From positions 1 through 35,940 of the IMG/VR virus record IMGVR_UViG_3300005605_000008: a stretch of 35,940 bases of DNA; one strand, given 5' to 3'. Positions 24,233-34,286 of the stretch are shown one piece after another (position 1 is the stretch's first letter; the number at the start of each line of letters is the position of its first letter). This DNA is from a virus. Under the pieces are notes generated by a model. The model made no database searches. It was given only the letters and a program-made list of their open reading frames with translations, and was not told where the DNA came from. The position numbers and the translations under genes were made by a program.

Positions 24233-24939
24233 TAGTCATTTGCCTTATAATTCATTCTAATTGTTAAAGCTGCTGTTGCACCAGATTTTAATCCAGTAAC
24301 TATACAAGTTGTCTTACTTAAATCTTGAGTACTCGTTATAGACTTAGCTTTAATTTTAATTGTTTGATTTCCTGCAGGTGCTATAAGTGTTTGTGAAGAT
24401 CTAAACCTTCTCTGTACATCTGTAGGTTGTGCAAAAGTACCAGCCGTGCCCTCATCATTATCTAAAAACATAAAAGCTACATTAGTGTTAAGTAATGTAT
24501 ATGAATAAGATTCGGGACCTGATGTGGGAGAAAGATTTTTAGTATTACATTGTAAAGAAGCTTCTGTACCAGTACCACTTGTATTTCTCCATTCTAAATC
24601 TAAAATACCACTATTAGTATTAACCTTGCTATTAAATTCTCCATCAATACTTGCTAATTTAAATCCTGCTGATTTATCTAAATGATCTGTAGACCACAAT
24701 AACTTATAACGCATTGTACTCGTTTCATTTGGAACAGGTTCTAACAATGGAAGATTTTCGATTACATTTCCATAGTAATCAGAACCAGATGGGTGTGCTG
24801 TATCCCATAATGAGTAATCTACTTCATCATCAGCTAACGCAAAATGTGATACATTAAAAGCTCCACTTGCTAATAACTCTCGACCTTTATTAGTCAAAAT
24901 AGCTTTAAGAACTTGACTTGTTTTATTTAGATAAGCCAT
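24232..24939 (-). CDS. Structural protein, long paralogue
   Basis: A 235-residue protein beginning MAYLNKTSQVLKAILTNKGR. The N-terminal ~70 residues (SHFALADDEVDYSLWDTAHP) match the next gene; the C-terminal ~150 residues form a separate Ser/Thr-rich beta domain ending LTIRMNYKAND. It has a ribosome site (GGAGAAAGATAA) and lies 27 bases after the 1836-aa tail gene. I recall similar FALADDE proteins in marine myophages, annotated only as structural. A tail or baseplate accessory role is likely. Confidence 0.75.
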   Translation of the reverse strand: MAYLNKTSQVLKAILTNKGRELLASGAFNVSHFALADDEVDYSLWDTAHPSGSDYYGNVIENLPLLEPVPNETSTMRYKLLWSTDHLDKSAGFKLASIDGEFNSKVNTNSGILDLEWRNTSGTGTEASLQCNTKNLSPTSGPESYSYTLLNTNVAFMFLDNDEGTAGTFAQPTDVQRRFRSSQTLIAPAGNQTIKIKAKSITSTQDLSKTTCIVTGLKSGATAALTIRMNYKAND

Positions 24940-24966
24940 TTATCTTTCTCCAATATATTATTTAAT

Positions 24967-27900
24967 TTATTCATCAACATCAAACTCAGTTCTAATTACC
25001 ACACTATCTCTCGCATCTCCAGCCAATCTGGTAGGACTTGTTAATATGAAACTAACTGGTTTGTAATCTTTTTCACCATTCTCATCAATACTCCAAGGTG
25101 CTGAATTTACATCATTCTTACAACCTTCAAAATTAATTCTTCTCTGTGCTGATATGTATTCGGTTAATCTTTCAAAACTTGAGGTTACAAAACTTACACT
25201 TGAAGCTGTACCGTTTACATAATTCGCCTTACTACTATAAATATAATGTTTTTCTTTATTATAATCGGAAATTCTTTGATTCTCGACATATGCTATAGAT
25301 TCTGTAAAAACTGAGGTTGGACCTCCCATATAAATAGATGATGTTGTATAATTTCGTCCAAAATGTCCAAATTTATCTACCCTATTTAAATCTCTAAGAG
25401 AAGGTAATCTTAGTTCTGTATCTACTGTATCTTCAAAATACTGATTATCTCCTTGTAAACCATATGAGGAATCAGAATCCATTTCTTTATCTAATCGTGT
25501 AACACTTTGACTTACTTCAAAATATTGATTATCTGAAGATTGTTTTACTGTTTCTCCATCTTCAGAGTTAAAATATACAGTAGATTCAAAGATTGGATTT
25601 TCTTGAGTAGGATGATTTATTGGTTGTTTATTTCTCTCTAATATATTATTTTCTACTAATACACCAAGAACTGCTTTTGAACGAGCAGGAATTAATGATT
25701 CTAACTGTCTGAATAAAGAATGGTCATAATACTCTAATGTTCTTAAATAATCATAAAAATTATTAGCACCAGTATATTTCTTAAAATATTCTTCTTTAAT
25801 CTGTTCTAAACCTCTATACCTATATTCTTTATCATCTCTACTATCTCCGAGATAATTATCAAAATTAAAATCTGACATTTGGTCCATTATATCTTGATTG
25901 ATAACATCTACAGGTGAGAAATAAACACCTACTCTATTTAAATCTAATGGACTTCTATCATAAGAAGATTCCTCTATTCTATTTGTAGGACTTAATTGAA
26001 TTTGTTGTCCTACTCTTTCCTGATATACAGGTTTTTCAATTCTTATCTTATTAGCGTTTGTTCTAATTCCACCAATCTTAGGTAATGGAAATTTGGTTCT
26101 ATCAACCACATCAGAATAATTATTCTCATCAGCAAAACTTGTAGCTATACCATTAATAGGTGTAGATTGGTCAGTTGATGTATCTCTTACAGAACTAACA
26201 TCTGAATGGTTTTTGTCCTCATTAAAACTATATCGTAAAGCTATATCCTCATAAGAAGCACTAACAGAATTACCTGCGTAGGATTGTGGATTCTCCACAT
26301 GCTCATTAAATGGTTTTTCATCTAATGCTGATTTCCATAATCTAAATTCCATAAGTGAACCACTAAACTGTCCACCAAAATCTTTCGTAGTATATCCACC
26401 AATATACATAGAACCAGTCTCTGCGAATTTATTATTAAAAGAACTCGATACTGAAGTTAAAAAATCTTTTGAAACTCCATCAGAATATAATATAGCATCT
26501 CTACCAGCGTCCCATTGTTTAACAATTAAATCATAAGTATATCCGATACCAGTTGTCGTATTAGGAAAAATTCTTTTCAAAGAACCATCATCAAAATATA
26601 CATTCGGATTTAACTCTATGTTATCTACATCTGTCCCTCTTGCTAATACAGATAATTGAAGTGATAAATTAGCAGTTGCTCTTTGTTTAATTGGAAATTT
26701 TAAACTAATTCTTTTCCAAGTAGTACCTACACCTGTTCTTATTTCATGTACACCATAATCGTTAGGTGTACTTTCATTAGGATAAAGTTTTGTATTCCAA
26801 TTAATTGCTTTACCAACACTATCAAGTTCTTGAGCTGATAGAGCTACGGTTGCTGTCTTTTCTTCAGTACGAGCCCATACTTCTAAACTAAATTCTTGAC
26901 CAAAAGATGCCGTTACAAATCGTGCATCCCTATATCCAGCCGCTCCATAATAACCAATATTACCACCTGGATTTCTATATGGATATGTGTAAGTTGACAC
27001 AGGAACTTTTGTATCATTTGCAAGTGTTGTAGTTCCAACAGTATGTGATAACTTTAATGAATATGTAGAGTCTGCTCTAGTATAAGCCGAAGCACTATTG
27101 ATAGTTAATACTCCATTCTCAGCAGCTGCAAATGGAAAATCTTTTGTACCAGCTGCTGCACTAATCGTTCCACCAAAACTCGCTGACTCGAAAGCATCAC
27201 CAATCATTTCTCCTGATATTGGAGAGCGTCTTAATAATACTGACCAATAATCATTATTATATAAAGGTAACGCATCACTTGACATTGTAGCATAAGTAGA
27301 TACTGCTTCTGCACCATAAGTTTCTGTTGATGGTATTTTAGTATCATCATTTACCGAACCTGACAAACTAAATACTATTCTACCGTAATTATCATCAGAA
27401 CCATTATCTCTTAAATGTACACCCCAACTATTAGCGTCTAATCCACCACCTTGAACTATAGTCATATTAGAACTTGATGCTGCTTTAAATCTAAACTCCA
27501 TACTATTTGGAACTTGTGTACCACCCAACCCAAGTGTTGATGACCAAGATGAAGATACAAATTGACCTGTTTTAAAATCTAACGCTTTAGTAAACCTACG
27601 ACCTGTTTCATATATTGGGTCGACATCATTAATAGTAGGTCCACCAAATTCTCTAACTCTTAATATTGTAGATGGAATACCATAACAATTTACTAATCCT
27701 TTTAACGCATCAACTGTACCTCTTGACTTTAAGAAATAAGGCATGTTGGCGATAATTCTTTTCCAAATTTCTCTTGAAGTATCTTGTAAAGAAGAGCTAG
27801 CATATAAAGTTGTGTCATTACTACTATCTACGGTTTTACCAAAAAGATATTTATCTAACTTTACTAAATCATAACCATCTTCTAATGTCCATCCAAAAGA

Positions 27901-30477
27901 TTTCGCTACATTATAAACTAATTGTTTTGATAATCCTTTATCCAACGCTTCATCTGTTTCATATACTTGACCAAATCTATCAATGTAATTTTTTAAATTA
28001 TCAAAGTGTTGTCCTACCATATCCGTAAATGTAACAAAATCTTGATTTCCCAAATCATCTCTTATGTGGTCTGGTAAATGATATATTAATCTATCAAGAT
28101 TTTCTGTATCATAAGTTGAAGCACTTGTGTGTTGTTCATTATACCAATCAGTAGCTGTTGAATTTTCCGAATCAAGTAAAGTATATGGTTTAGAAGAATT
28201 AGTCTTAGGCCATGATGCGTCATAATATAATCCTGCACTTCCAGATTCATAAGATGAACTTGCAAAATACAAATACCTCTCATACCCATCAAACCCATTT
28301 ACTACTTCATTAATAGCTACTTCAAAATTCTTAGCGTCTTGTGCTCCGTGTGTAACTGCTGTTCCTGATACATTTCCTAAATACCCAGTATCAGATAATG
28401 TTCCAGCAATAGAAGCACTCTTATCAGTATATGTTTCTATTTTTTCTAATTTAGTTTTAAAATTTTCTAATCTTCTACGAGCAGAACTAAACTTAATAAA
28501 CTTGTCATAATTAGAATAATCTATATTGAGTTCAACCTGATTGAAAGAACCACTTACAATATCTCTTTCTATATCCTTAGCTAAAGAACTACTTTCAAAA
28601 ATTAAATCTTCATAACTTAATGCTTCAGAAGCACGTGGTCTTATAGTACCAGTCTTACCTGACTTATAAATTCCAGTAGGTAATCTTAAAATATTAGTAG
28701 GTGGTGGTGGAGATTGATAGGTTACATAATTAATTGGAAAATTTTGAGATGAGAAAACTTTCTTTACAAATATAACATCATCTTCTGAATCTACAAAATT
28801 AGGTAACGCAACTGGTAACTTTACTAAAATTTTATTTTCTGCAAATATCTTATTCGTTATAGTATATGGTTGTTTATTAACCATAACTGCTAAATCTAAG
28901 TTAGCAACATCTCTTAAAACATTTGTAAAATTTAAAATTAAATTACCACCCGATAACTTACCAGCTAATTCAGTATCATTTATTCTATCATCATTAATAC
29001 CGATAATCTGATCTAAGTCAATTCCGTTTTCTGTTGCATACTCTCTTACTGATGTCTCAAATCCAAATTCAACTACATGGTCTATACTATCATCTACTGG
29101 TACTTTCACATCTGTTAATTTTGTTTTAAAAGACTCAAAGGTAGGCACAAGTTTTGTTTCAATAGTTTCTACAGTTCTTGTATATAAACCATCCGCTCCA
29201 CCTGCATAAACAAAAGTTGATAAAAAGTCTCTTAAACCTTCAATTGAATTAGCTCCACCAGAATCATATAATGCCAACATCATATTTGCGTCTGATTCAT
29301 ATTCATTTAAATTTGATTTTGCCATTACCCAATCTGAATCATTACTAATGAAACCTCTACCTATTACATTTTTTTGAAACCAAGTTTTAAATGGTCCTTC
29401 AAATTCTAATTTAAAATCACTTCTATCATCATCGCGTGCACCCGTATTACTTTGTATCACTGTAGCCTTTATCCAAGCTGGATTAGCTACATTGGCTAAT
29501 GTTGTTTGATTTTGACTTAAACTATATTGTGGAATCAACGGTGTTCCACTATCAAAATGTCCAGGATCGGTTGCAATAACTAAAGGATAACCTGGTATTA
29601 ATTCCGTTCCCCATACATTATTATCATCACCCGTTTGATCCATTCCAGGAATTTTGTGTACCCATGAATTAGCTAGAGGCCCAGTTAATTTCCATTCCCA
29701 TTGACCATAAGTTGATTCCGTTCCATCTGTAGCTATATTTGGAATGTATTCTGGTTTAGGTTCTTTAAACTGTTCTGTAGTGGTTGTTATTTCCTCTACT
29801 TCTTCCATACTTGTAATGAAAAAATTAGGTATTTCCAACTCTACATTTTTAATTGACTCACCTGCTGTAAAAACTAACCAAACATCTTTTGGAATATAAC
29901 CACTTGTTCTTGTTGGGTCTTTAATAAATTTTTTAGAATCAATATCAAAACCTTCAAAATAATAACCATTACATATTCTACTTATAGAGTCATCATCAAA
30001 CTTTAAATTATTAAATTGTACATTATATAAATCTTCTTTTATAAAACTTTTTTTATCTATTACAAGTTCTCGTCTTGAAGGTGAAATATATTTTATAACA
30101 TAACTAGGTGTATCACTTACTAAAAGAGCATCAGCTGTTGGATTTGGATTTGATTGGTCTGTATCACCAGCTGCTTGTTTGTATAAATCACCATCATGAG
30201 AAAAATAACTACCTGTCCATACCATCCCTTTTGTATCAAAGTTAGTTACATCTAAACTACCACCTATCCGTTCTATAAAATTATATTCAAGAGAACCAAC
30301 ATTTACTGGTTGACCGATAGTTTCTAAATCTTGAGCGAGGTTAAGTTCCGTAGTACTTTCCTCTTGAGGTATCATCTCAACTGATAATACTTCATCAAGA
30401 TTATCGCGAGCAGTAACATGCACATAAGTACTTGCACCAAATTTATCTATCTTACCACCAAATGACATTAAATCCAC
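24967..30477 (-). CDS. 1836-aa tail/baseplate protein with LamG-like region
   Basis: The largest complete gene here. Residues 1-~560 are a mixed beta domain. Residues ~910-945 hold RIIANMPYFLKSRGTVDALKGL then CYGIPSTILRVREFGG, a segment like that of phage tail proteins of the gpI kind, which join baseplate to fibre. Residues ~960-1400 contain one or two concanavalin/LamG-type jelly-roll blocks (SMEFRFKAAS, MYIGGYTTKDFGG, SLMEFRLWKSALDEKPF), which bind sugars or glycans in many fibres. The C-terminal ~400 residues include a FDNYLGDSRDDKEYRYRGLEQIK helix section. It follows gp6 and two smaller genes, so it is best seen as the large baseplate-to-fibre component of this phage. It overlaps the preceding gene by 10 bases. 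Confidence 0.75.
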   Translation of the reverse strand: MDLMSFGGKIDKFGASTYVHVTARDNLDEVLSVEMIPQEESTTELNLAQDLETIGQPVNVGSLEYNFIERIGGSLDVTNFDTKGMVWTGSYFSHDGDLYKQAAGDTDQSNPNPTADALLVSDTPSYVIKYISPSRRELVIDKKSFIKEDLYNVQFNNLKFDDDSISRICNGYYFEGFDIDSKKFIKDPTRTSGYIPKDVWLVFTAGESIKNVELEIPNFFITSMEEVEEITTTTEQFKEPKPEYIPNIATDGTESTYGQWEWKLTGPLANSWVHKIPGMDQTGDDNNVWGTELIPGYPLVIATDPGHFDSGTPLIPQYSLSQNQTTLANVANPAWIKATVIQSNTGARDDDRSDFKLEFEGPFKTWFQKNVIGRGFISNDSDWVMAKSNLNEYESDANMMLALYDSGGANSIEGLRDFLSTFVYAGGADGLYTRTVETIETKLVPTFESFKTKLTDVKVPVDDSIDHVVEFGFETSVREYATENGIDLDQIIGINDDRINDTELAGKLSGGNLILNFTNVLRDVANLDLAVMVNKQPYTITNKIFAENKILVKLPVALPNFVDSEDDVIFVKKVFSSQNFPINYVTYQSPPPPTNILRLPTGIYKSGKTGTIRPRASEALSYEDLIFESSSLAKDIERDIVSGSFNQVELNIDYSNYDKFIKFSSARRRLENFKTKLEKIETYTDKSASIAGTLSDTGYLGNVSGTAVTHGAQDAKNFEVAINEVVNGFDGYERYLYFASSSYESGSAGLYYDASWPKTNSSKPYTLLDSENSTATDWYNEQHTSASTYDTENLDRLIYHLPDHIRDDLGNQDFVTFTDMVGQHFDNLKNYIDRFGQVYETDEALDKGLSKQLVYNVAKSFGWTLEDGYDLVKLDKYLFGKTVDSSNDTTLYASSSLQDTSREIWKRIIANMPYFLKSRGTVDALKGLVNCYGIPSTILRVREFGGPTINDVDPIYETGRRFTKALDFKTGQFVSSSWSSTLGLGGTQVPNSMEFRFKAASSSNMTIVQGGGLDANSWGVHLRDNGSDDNYGRIVFSLSGSVNDDTKIPSTETYGAEAVSTYATMSSDALPLYNNDYWSVLLRRSPISGEMIGDAFESASFGGTISAAAGTKDFPFAAAENGVLTINSASAYTRADSTYSLKLSHTVGTTTLANDTKVPVSTYTYPYRNPGGNIGYYGAAGYRDARFVTASFGQEFSLEVWARTEEKTATVALSAQELDSVGKAINWNTKLYPNESTPNDYGVHEIRTGVGTTWKRISLKFPIKQRATANLSLQLSVLARGTDVDNIELNPNVYFDDGSLKRIFPNTTTGIGYTYDLIVKQWDAGRDAILYSDGVSKDFLTSVSSSFNNKFAETGSMYIGGYTTKDFGGQFSGSLMEFRLWKSALDEKPFNEHVENPQSYAGNSVSASYEDIALRYSFNEDKNHSDVSSVRDTSTDQSTPINGIATSFADENNYSDVVDRTKFPLPKIGGIRTNANKIRIEKPVYQERVGQQIQLSPTNRIEESSYDRSPLDLNRVGVYFSPVDVINQDIMDQMSDFNFDNYLGDSRDDKEYRYRGLEQIKEEYFKKYTGANNFYDYLRTLEYYDHSLFRQLESLIPARSKAVLGVLVENNILERNKQPINHPTQENPIFESTVYFNSEDGETVKQSSDNQYFEVSQSVTRLDKEMDSDSSYGLQGDNQYFEDTVDTELRLPSLRDLNRVDKFGHFGRNYTTSSIYMGGPTSVFTESIAYVENQRISDYNKEKHYIYSSKANYVNGTASSVSFVTSSFERLTEYISAQRRINFEGCKNDVNSAPWSIDENGEKDYKPVSFILTSPTRLAGDARDSVVIRTEFDVDE

Positions 30478-30854
30478 TCACTCTTCAATTGAACCAATTC
30501 CTTAAAACTCTCCTTCTCATACCCTTCTACCTCTTCATAATCCGTATAAGTAATATTTTCTTTATATCTTACAACCAATCTTTTTGTTCTTTCACCAACC
30601 TTATAGTTATCAAATTCAACATTCTTTATTACTTCTTTAGTATCTGGATCTTGAAAAAATACTAAACGACCTTGGTCGTCTGTAAAATTATTGTTAATTT
30701 CCATTGTAGTACCCTCAGCTTTTAAAGTTGCATCTGGTATATCTACTCCATTTATGGCAAGTCTACGAACCTCTCTAAGATAATTTCGTCTATCGAGAGC
30801 TTCTACTTTTTTTTGCCAATCTAGTAATTCAATTTCTTTCGGGGTATAAGGCAT
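30468..30854 (-). CDS. Small tail-module hypothetical protein (128 aa)
   Basis: A 128-residue protein starting MPYTPKEIELLDWQKKVEAL. An N-terminal charged helix is followed by a beta-rich body with GRLVFFQDPDTKEVIKNVEF and KRLVVRYKENITYTDYEEVE. There are no cysteines or membrane segments. Its start forms TAATG with the DNRLRE gene's stop, and its end overlaps the 1836-aa gene start by 10 bases, so it is tightly coupled to the large tail gene and may be its chaperone or partner. I do not recognise a family. Confidence 0.72.
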   Translation of the reverse strand: MPYTPKEIELLDWQKKVEALDRRNYLREVRRLAINGVDIPDATLKAEGTTMEINNNFTDDQGRLVFFQDPDTKEVIKNVEFDNYKVGERTKRLVVRYKENITYTDYEEVEGYEKESFKELVQLKSEWI

Positions 30855-31969
30855 TACCTACTCACTTTAAATGTAAAATCATCTTTATAATAATTTATAG
30901 TTTGACTTGCTCCACTTCCACTAACATATTTAAATTCAAATTCATAATATCTTTCTGCTTGTAATCCATTCATCCACATATTAAAATAGTTTCCTTCACT
31001 ATCGCAAGAAATATACGAACCAGAATCAAAAGGGATAACTACATCTTCCGTCAATGCATCTTTAACTGAGTAATAAGAAGAAGCACTTGGTAAAGGATGT
31101 ACCGTTATACCTTCATTAACAGTTGTTGTACTATATTCTTTAGAAGGATATCGTTCACGAGCTACTAATCTAAATTTTACTTTAGACTCTTCTTTATATT
31201 CAGGTCTTAATCCTTTCATATAAACAACAATATCTTCTAATTGAGAACCACTTAGTTCTGAAAGACTTCCTGTTGCCCAAGTTGAATCATTCCATACAGC
31301 CTCTAACTTTGGTTGATATATAGTATTTGTTTCACGACTAAAATAAGCGAAGTTTCCATACTTTGTAGTATTTCCTTCCTCTGCATTTGAATCTGAATTA
31401 CCAACACTACCACTTCTCTTAATCATAAATCCTTGATTAGATGCACTACCTATTAACCACTTATTAACAATATCAGTAACATCCATTCTCATATCAGTAG
31501 TTTCAAAATCAAAAGACTGTGAAGCTTCATATCCACTACCACTCAACCAAGTACCACCTGTATCATTACTTCCACTTATCCATTGTGTTCCATCATTCGC
31601 TCCATGTCTATATCTCCAACTCACACCTTCTTCATCTTTAGGGTCATCATGAAACTTACCTTCTCCCATTGTCCAAGATTGACTTACAGGATATGCATAT
31701 AAAGATTGACTCGTTGTTAAGTTTTGAGAATTAGCATCATAAAGATTTAAATAATATGTAGCGTTGGAAGGTATAGTACCATCAACAACCGAACCTGACA
31801 TATCAGTTAAATCAAATTTTATAAGAATCCTCGAAACACTAATTGTAGTTGCCTGATCATTAGTATCTTTTCTAATTTCTAATATCTCATCAAGTCCTGT
31901 ATTTTGAGATTGTGTTACTGAACCTTCATATATAGTTGCGTCTGAATCTGCGTATGTAAAATAATGCAT
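30854..31969 (-). CDS. DNRLRE-like beta-sandwich structural protein
   Basis: A 371-residue protein. Residues 1-~225 resemble a DNRLRE-type domain: DSDATIYEGS, an early Leu/Ile strand (EILEIRKD), SRILIKFDLTDM, NATYYLNLYDANSQ, the SQSWTMGEGKFHDDP loop and MRMDVTDIVNKWLIG then NQGFMIKRSG. The rest is a second beta domain (VKFRLVARERYPSKEYSTTT to DFTFKVSR). DNRLRE domains occur in bacterial surface proteins, often in cell-wall contexts, and here probably form part of the baseplate or a spike. The start and stop are both TAATG overlaps, between gp6 and the 128-aa gene. Confidence 0.72.
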   Translation of the reverse strand: MHYFTYADSDATIYEGSVTQSQNTGLDEILEIRKDTNDQATTISVSRILIKFDLTDMSGSVVDGTIPSNATYYLNLYDANSQNLTTSQSLYAYPVSQSWTMGEGKFHDDPKDEEGVSWRYRHGANDGTQWISGSNDTGGTWLSGSGYEASQSFDFETTDMRMDVTDIVNKWLIGSASNQGFMIKRSGSVGNSDSNAEEGNTTKYGNFAYFSRETNTIYQPKLEAVWNDSTWATGSLSELSGSQLEDIVVYMKGLRPEYKEESKVKFRLVARERYPSKEYSTTTVNEGITVHPLPSASSYYSVKDALTEDVVIPFDSGSYISCDSEGNYFNMWMNGLQAERYYEFEFKYVSGSGASQTINYYKDDFTFKVSR

Positions 31970-33876
31970 TATAAATCTCCCACTACTTTACCAACAATAT
32001 CAGTTTTTGGAAACTTAACTTCAAATATTGAAGGGTCTTTTGCTGGATAAATTATACCATCTTTTGTAGTTTCTGGATCTGATAAATCATACAAATTACC
32101 AGAATATCCCTTAGTAACATCATACTTGTTATAGAAAGCTATTTGAGTTCCAAGTGGATTACCATCTTTAGGTGTCTGTAAACCTGCTACACCTTCTACA
32201 TTTAATATCTCTTTAACTATACTTGCAATAACAATAGGTTGATTTATCTGCCATTTATCCATGTCAAAATAATCAATCATCTTTGTAATTGCTCTCAATA
32301 GAACTTCGTTTTTATTATAACCCTGTTCTGCTATTATCTCAAACTTTACACCAATGTTAATGACATAAGCGTCTTTAAGATTATAAGCATCATTCAACAT
32401 TCTAAATCTACCCATATAAGTTTTTAAATTATTCTTAACAAGGTCATTTACTTTTGCTAATTTTTTATTACTGTTATATCCAAGTAAATAAACATTCAGA
32501 CCAAATTGGTTCATTATATTACTATCAACTCCCTGATTGTCTGTTGTTATCTGGTCATCTTGTACCACATAGGCTTTAGCTATGTTACCAAATCTACGAG
32601 GTAGACTATAAATCCTCGCTATAATATCTTCCTTAGTAACTGCACGAGCTTGTGCTTGGAAAAATGCTAATGCGTTTTGTTTAATTTCTTCTACAGATTC
32701 TTCATTCATTCCACCACTTGCTGGTTGTTCATTTAATAATGAAAGTGAATTTTTTACTCGAGCCAACTTAGTAGCATCTAAATTTCCTGTAAACTCTCCT
32801 ACTACTTTTGAAGAAAAAGAATTTATCTGTCCACTACCAACATTGTTATCTGCTCCACCACCATACATATAAGTTACTGTCAAAGTAGTATTTGCAGGTG
32901 CTTCACCATATGCTCTTGTACTTGTAAAGTTAGCTGGGTCAAATGCTATACCTAATTTAGATGGTGTACCTGGTAAATTACTACCAACATTAGTAGGGTT
33001 AGGAATTAATTCTTCATCAGGTGTTACTTGTGTTCCTGCTCCGAATCTTAATTCAGTCTTACCATCACTTCTAATAAAAGTTCTAAATCTACGTGAAGTT
33101 TTTAATCTTTTTAAAATATAAGGGGAAGTTTCATTATACTGATTTAATGCTGGATCAATATCTGCATTACCTGCCATCTCTTGAAATACAGTATCTTGAG
33201 CTAAGAAAGGAACTTCATACCAAGTATTATTATTACTATCTTTTACAGAAATAATATCTGTTACTTCATCTAATCCTAAAACAATTTTACTATATTTAGT
33301 TGCCGTGTTAAAAGTAAAATCTTCTTCCTTTATAAAACCACTAGTTCCTCTAACCTTCTTAGTCAACTTATAATAAGTTGGTGTACCAGCTGAATTGGTT
33401 GCTGACAACTCTACTGTTAAATCTCCAGTATTAACTGCAAAATTACAATCATCTAATAAACGAAATTCTATTCCAGTTGAAGTCTTAACTCTTGATTCAG
33501 CTTTTACATTGATAGCATAATCAAAATCTGGTTTAGATGTATCACCTGTTTGAGCTGGTACTTCACTTGTAAATACTAACTCAACTATAGCTGGTGAACT
33601 TAGTCTTGGTTTGTATCCCATAAACTGAGCTATATTATATATTTGATTCTTTTCTTCTGCGTATGGAAGTAATGATTCTTTAAAAGCTACATCAGTATAA
33701 TATCCCATAACATCACCGATATAAGCCGCTGATTCTAAGAATAACATACCAGGTGACGCTTCATTAAAGTCTCTGTAAGCTGTTGGGAAATAAGATTTTG
33801 CAAATTCTATTAAACTATCTCGTAGAATAGAAAAATCTCTTCCAACATAATTTACTTCTTTATTGTAATTAGGCAT
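31969..33876 (-). CDS. gp6: Baseplate wedge protein, T4 gp6-like
   Basis: A 635-residue protein, near the 660 of T4 gp6. The N-terminus has YVGRDFSILRDSLIEFAKSY, FPTAYRDFNEASPGMLFLES and GDVMGYYTDVAFKESLLPYA, strongly like gp6-type wedge proteins of T4-like phages. A central baseplate-J-like part includes RRFRTFIRSDGKTELRFGAG. Towards the C-terminus are KEDIIARIYSLPRRFGNIAK and NIGVKFEIIAEQGYNKNEVL. Gp6 forms the inner ring of the baseplate and links neighbouring wedges, changing shape when the tail contracts. It directly follows gp25 (TAATG), as in T4-like gene order where gp25 and gp6 are neighbours in function. This is strong evidence for a contractile-tailed phage. Confidence 0.9.
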   Translation of the reverse strand: MPNYNKEVNYVGRDFSILRDSLIEFAKSYFPTAYRDFNEASPGMLFLESAAYIGDVMGYYTDVAFKESLLPYAEEKNQIYNIAQFMGYKPRLSSPAIVELVFTSEVPAQTGDTSKPDFDYAINVKAESRVKTSTGIEFRLLDDCNFAVNTGDLTVELSATNSAGTPTYYKLTKKVRGTSGFIKEEDFTFNTATKYSKIVLGLDEVTDIISVKDSNNNTWYEVPFLAQDTVFQEMAGNADIDPALNQYNETSPYILKRLKTSRRFRTFIRSDGKTELRFGAGTQVTPDEELIPNPTNVGSNLPGTPSKLGIAFDPANFTSTRAYGEAPANTTLTVTYMYGGGADNNVGSGQINSFSSKVVGEFTGNLDATKLARVKNSLSLLNEQPASGGMNEESVEEIKQNALAFFQAQARAVTKEDIIARIYSLPRRFGNIAKAYVVQDDQITTDNQGVDSNIMNQFGLNVYLLGYNSNKKLAKVNDLVKNNLKTYMGRFRMLNDAYNLKDAYVINIGVKFEIIAEQGYNKNEVLLRAITKMIDYFDMDKWQINQPIVIASIVKEILNVEGVAGLQTPKDGNPLGTQIAFYNKYDVTKGYSGNLYDLSDPETTKDGIIYPAKDPSIFEVKFPKTDIVGKVVGDL

Positions 33877-34286
33877 TATACATCCCCATAAATTATAATT
33901 GTTTTATTTTCTTGTGTTTTGTCATTGCTTAAACTATAAGTTACTGTTACGTTGAGTCTGTTATTTCCATCATCTATAACTGGTTCTACTTTACTTATAG
34001 ATAAATATGGTAACCAGAAATTTACTGCTTCTCTAATAGACTCCTCTGCATTACTTATAATAGATTCATCCATTTGTTCAAAAGTTAAACTCGCTAACCC
34101 ACACCCAAAGGTAGGGTGAGCAAGTCTCTCACCAAACTTGGTTAATAAAAGATTTTTTAAATTAAACTCAGCTTGTGCTAAAGTCGTTTTTGTTCTATTA
34201 AAAAATCCTAAAGTACCATGTCGTATAGGTAATTCTACACCTATATAAACATTTGGGTCATTATCTAACTCTCTATTTGAGGGCAT
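33876..34286 (-). CDS. gp25: Baseplate wedge protein, T4 gp25 / GpW-gp25 family
   Basis: A 136-residue protein, close to T4 gp25 (132). Features of the family are RTKTTLAQAEFNLKNLLLTK, FGERLAHPTFGCGLASLTFE, then ISNAEESIREAVNFWLPYLS, a helical pattern followed by strands (VEPVIDDGNNRLNVTVTYSL). Gp25 is a lysozyme-unrelated wedge subunit at the junction of baseplate and sheath that seeds sheath assembly; homologues occur in all contractile injection systems. Both junctions are TAATG overlaps, with the 164-aa gene before and gp6 after. Confidence 0.92.
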   Translation of the reverse strand: MPSNRELDNDPNVYIGVELPIRHGTLGFFNRTKTTLAQAEFNLKNLLLTKFGERLAHPTFGCGLASLTFEQMDESIISNAEESIREAVNFWLPYLSISKVEPVIDDGNNRLNVTVTYSLSNDKTQENKTIIIYGDV

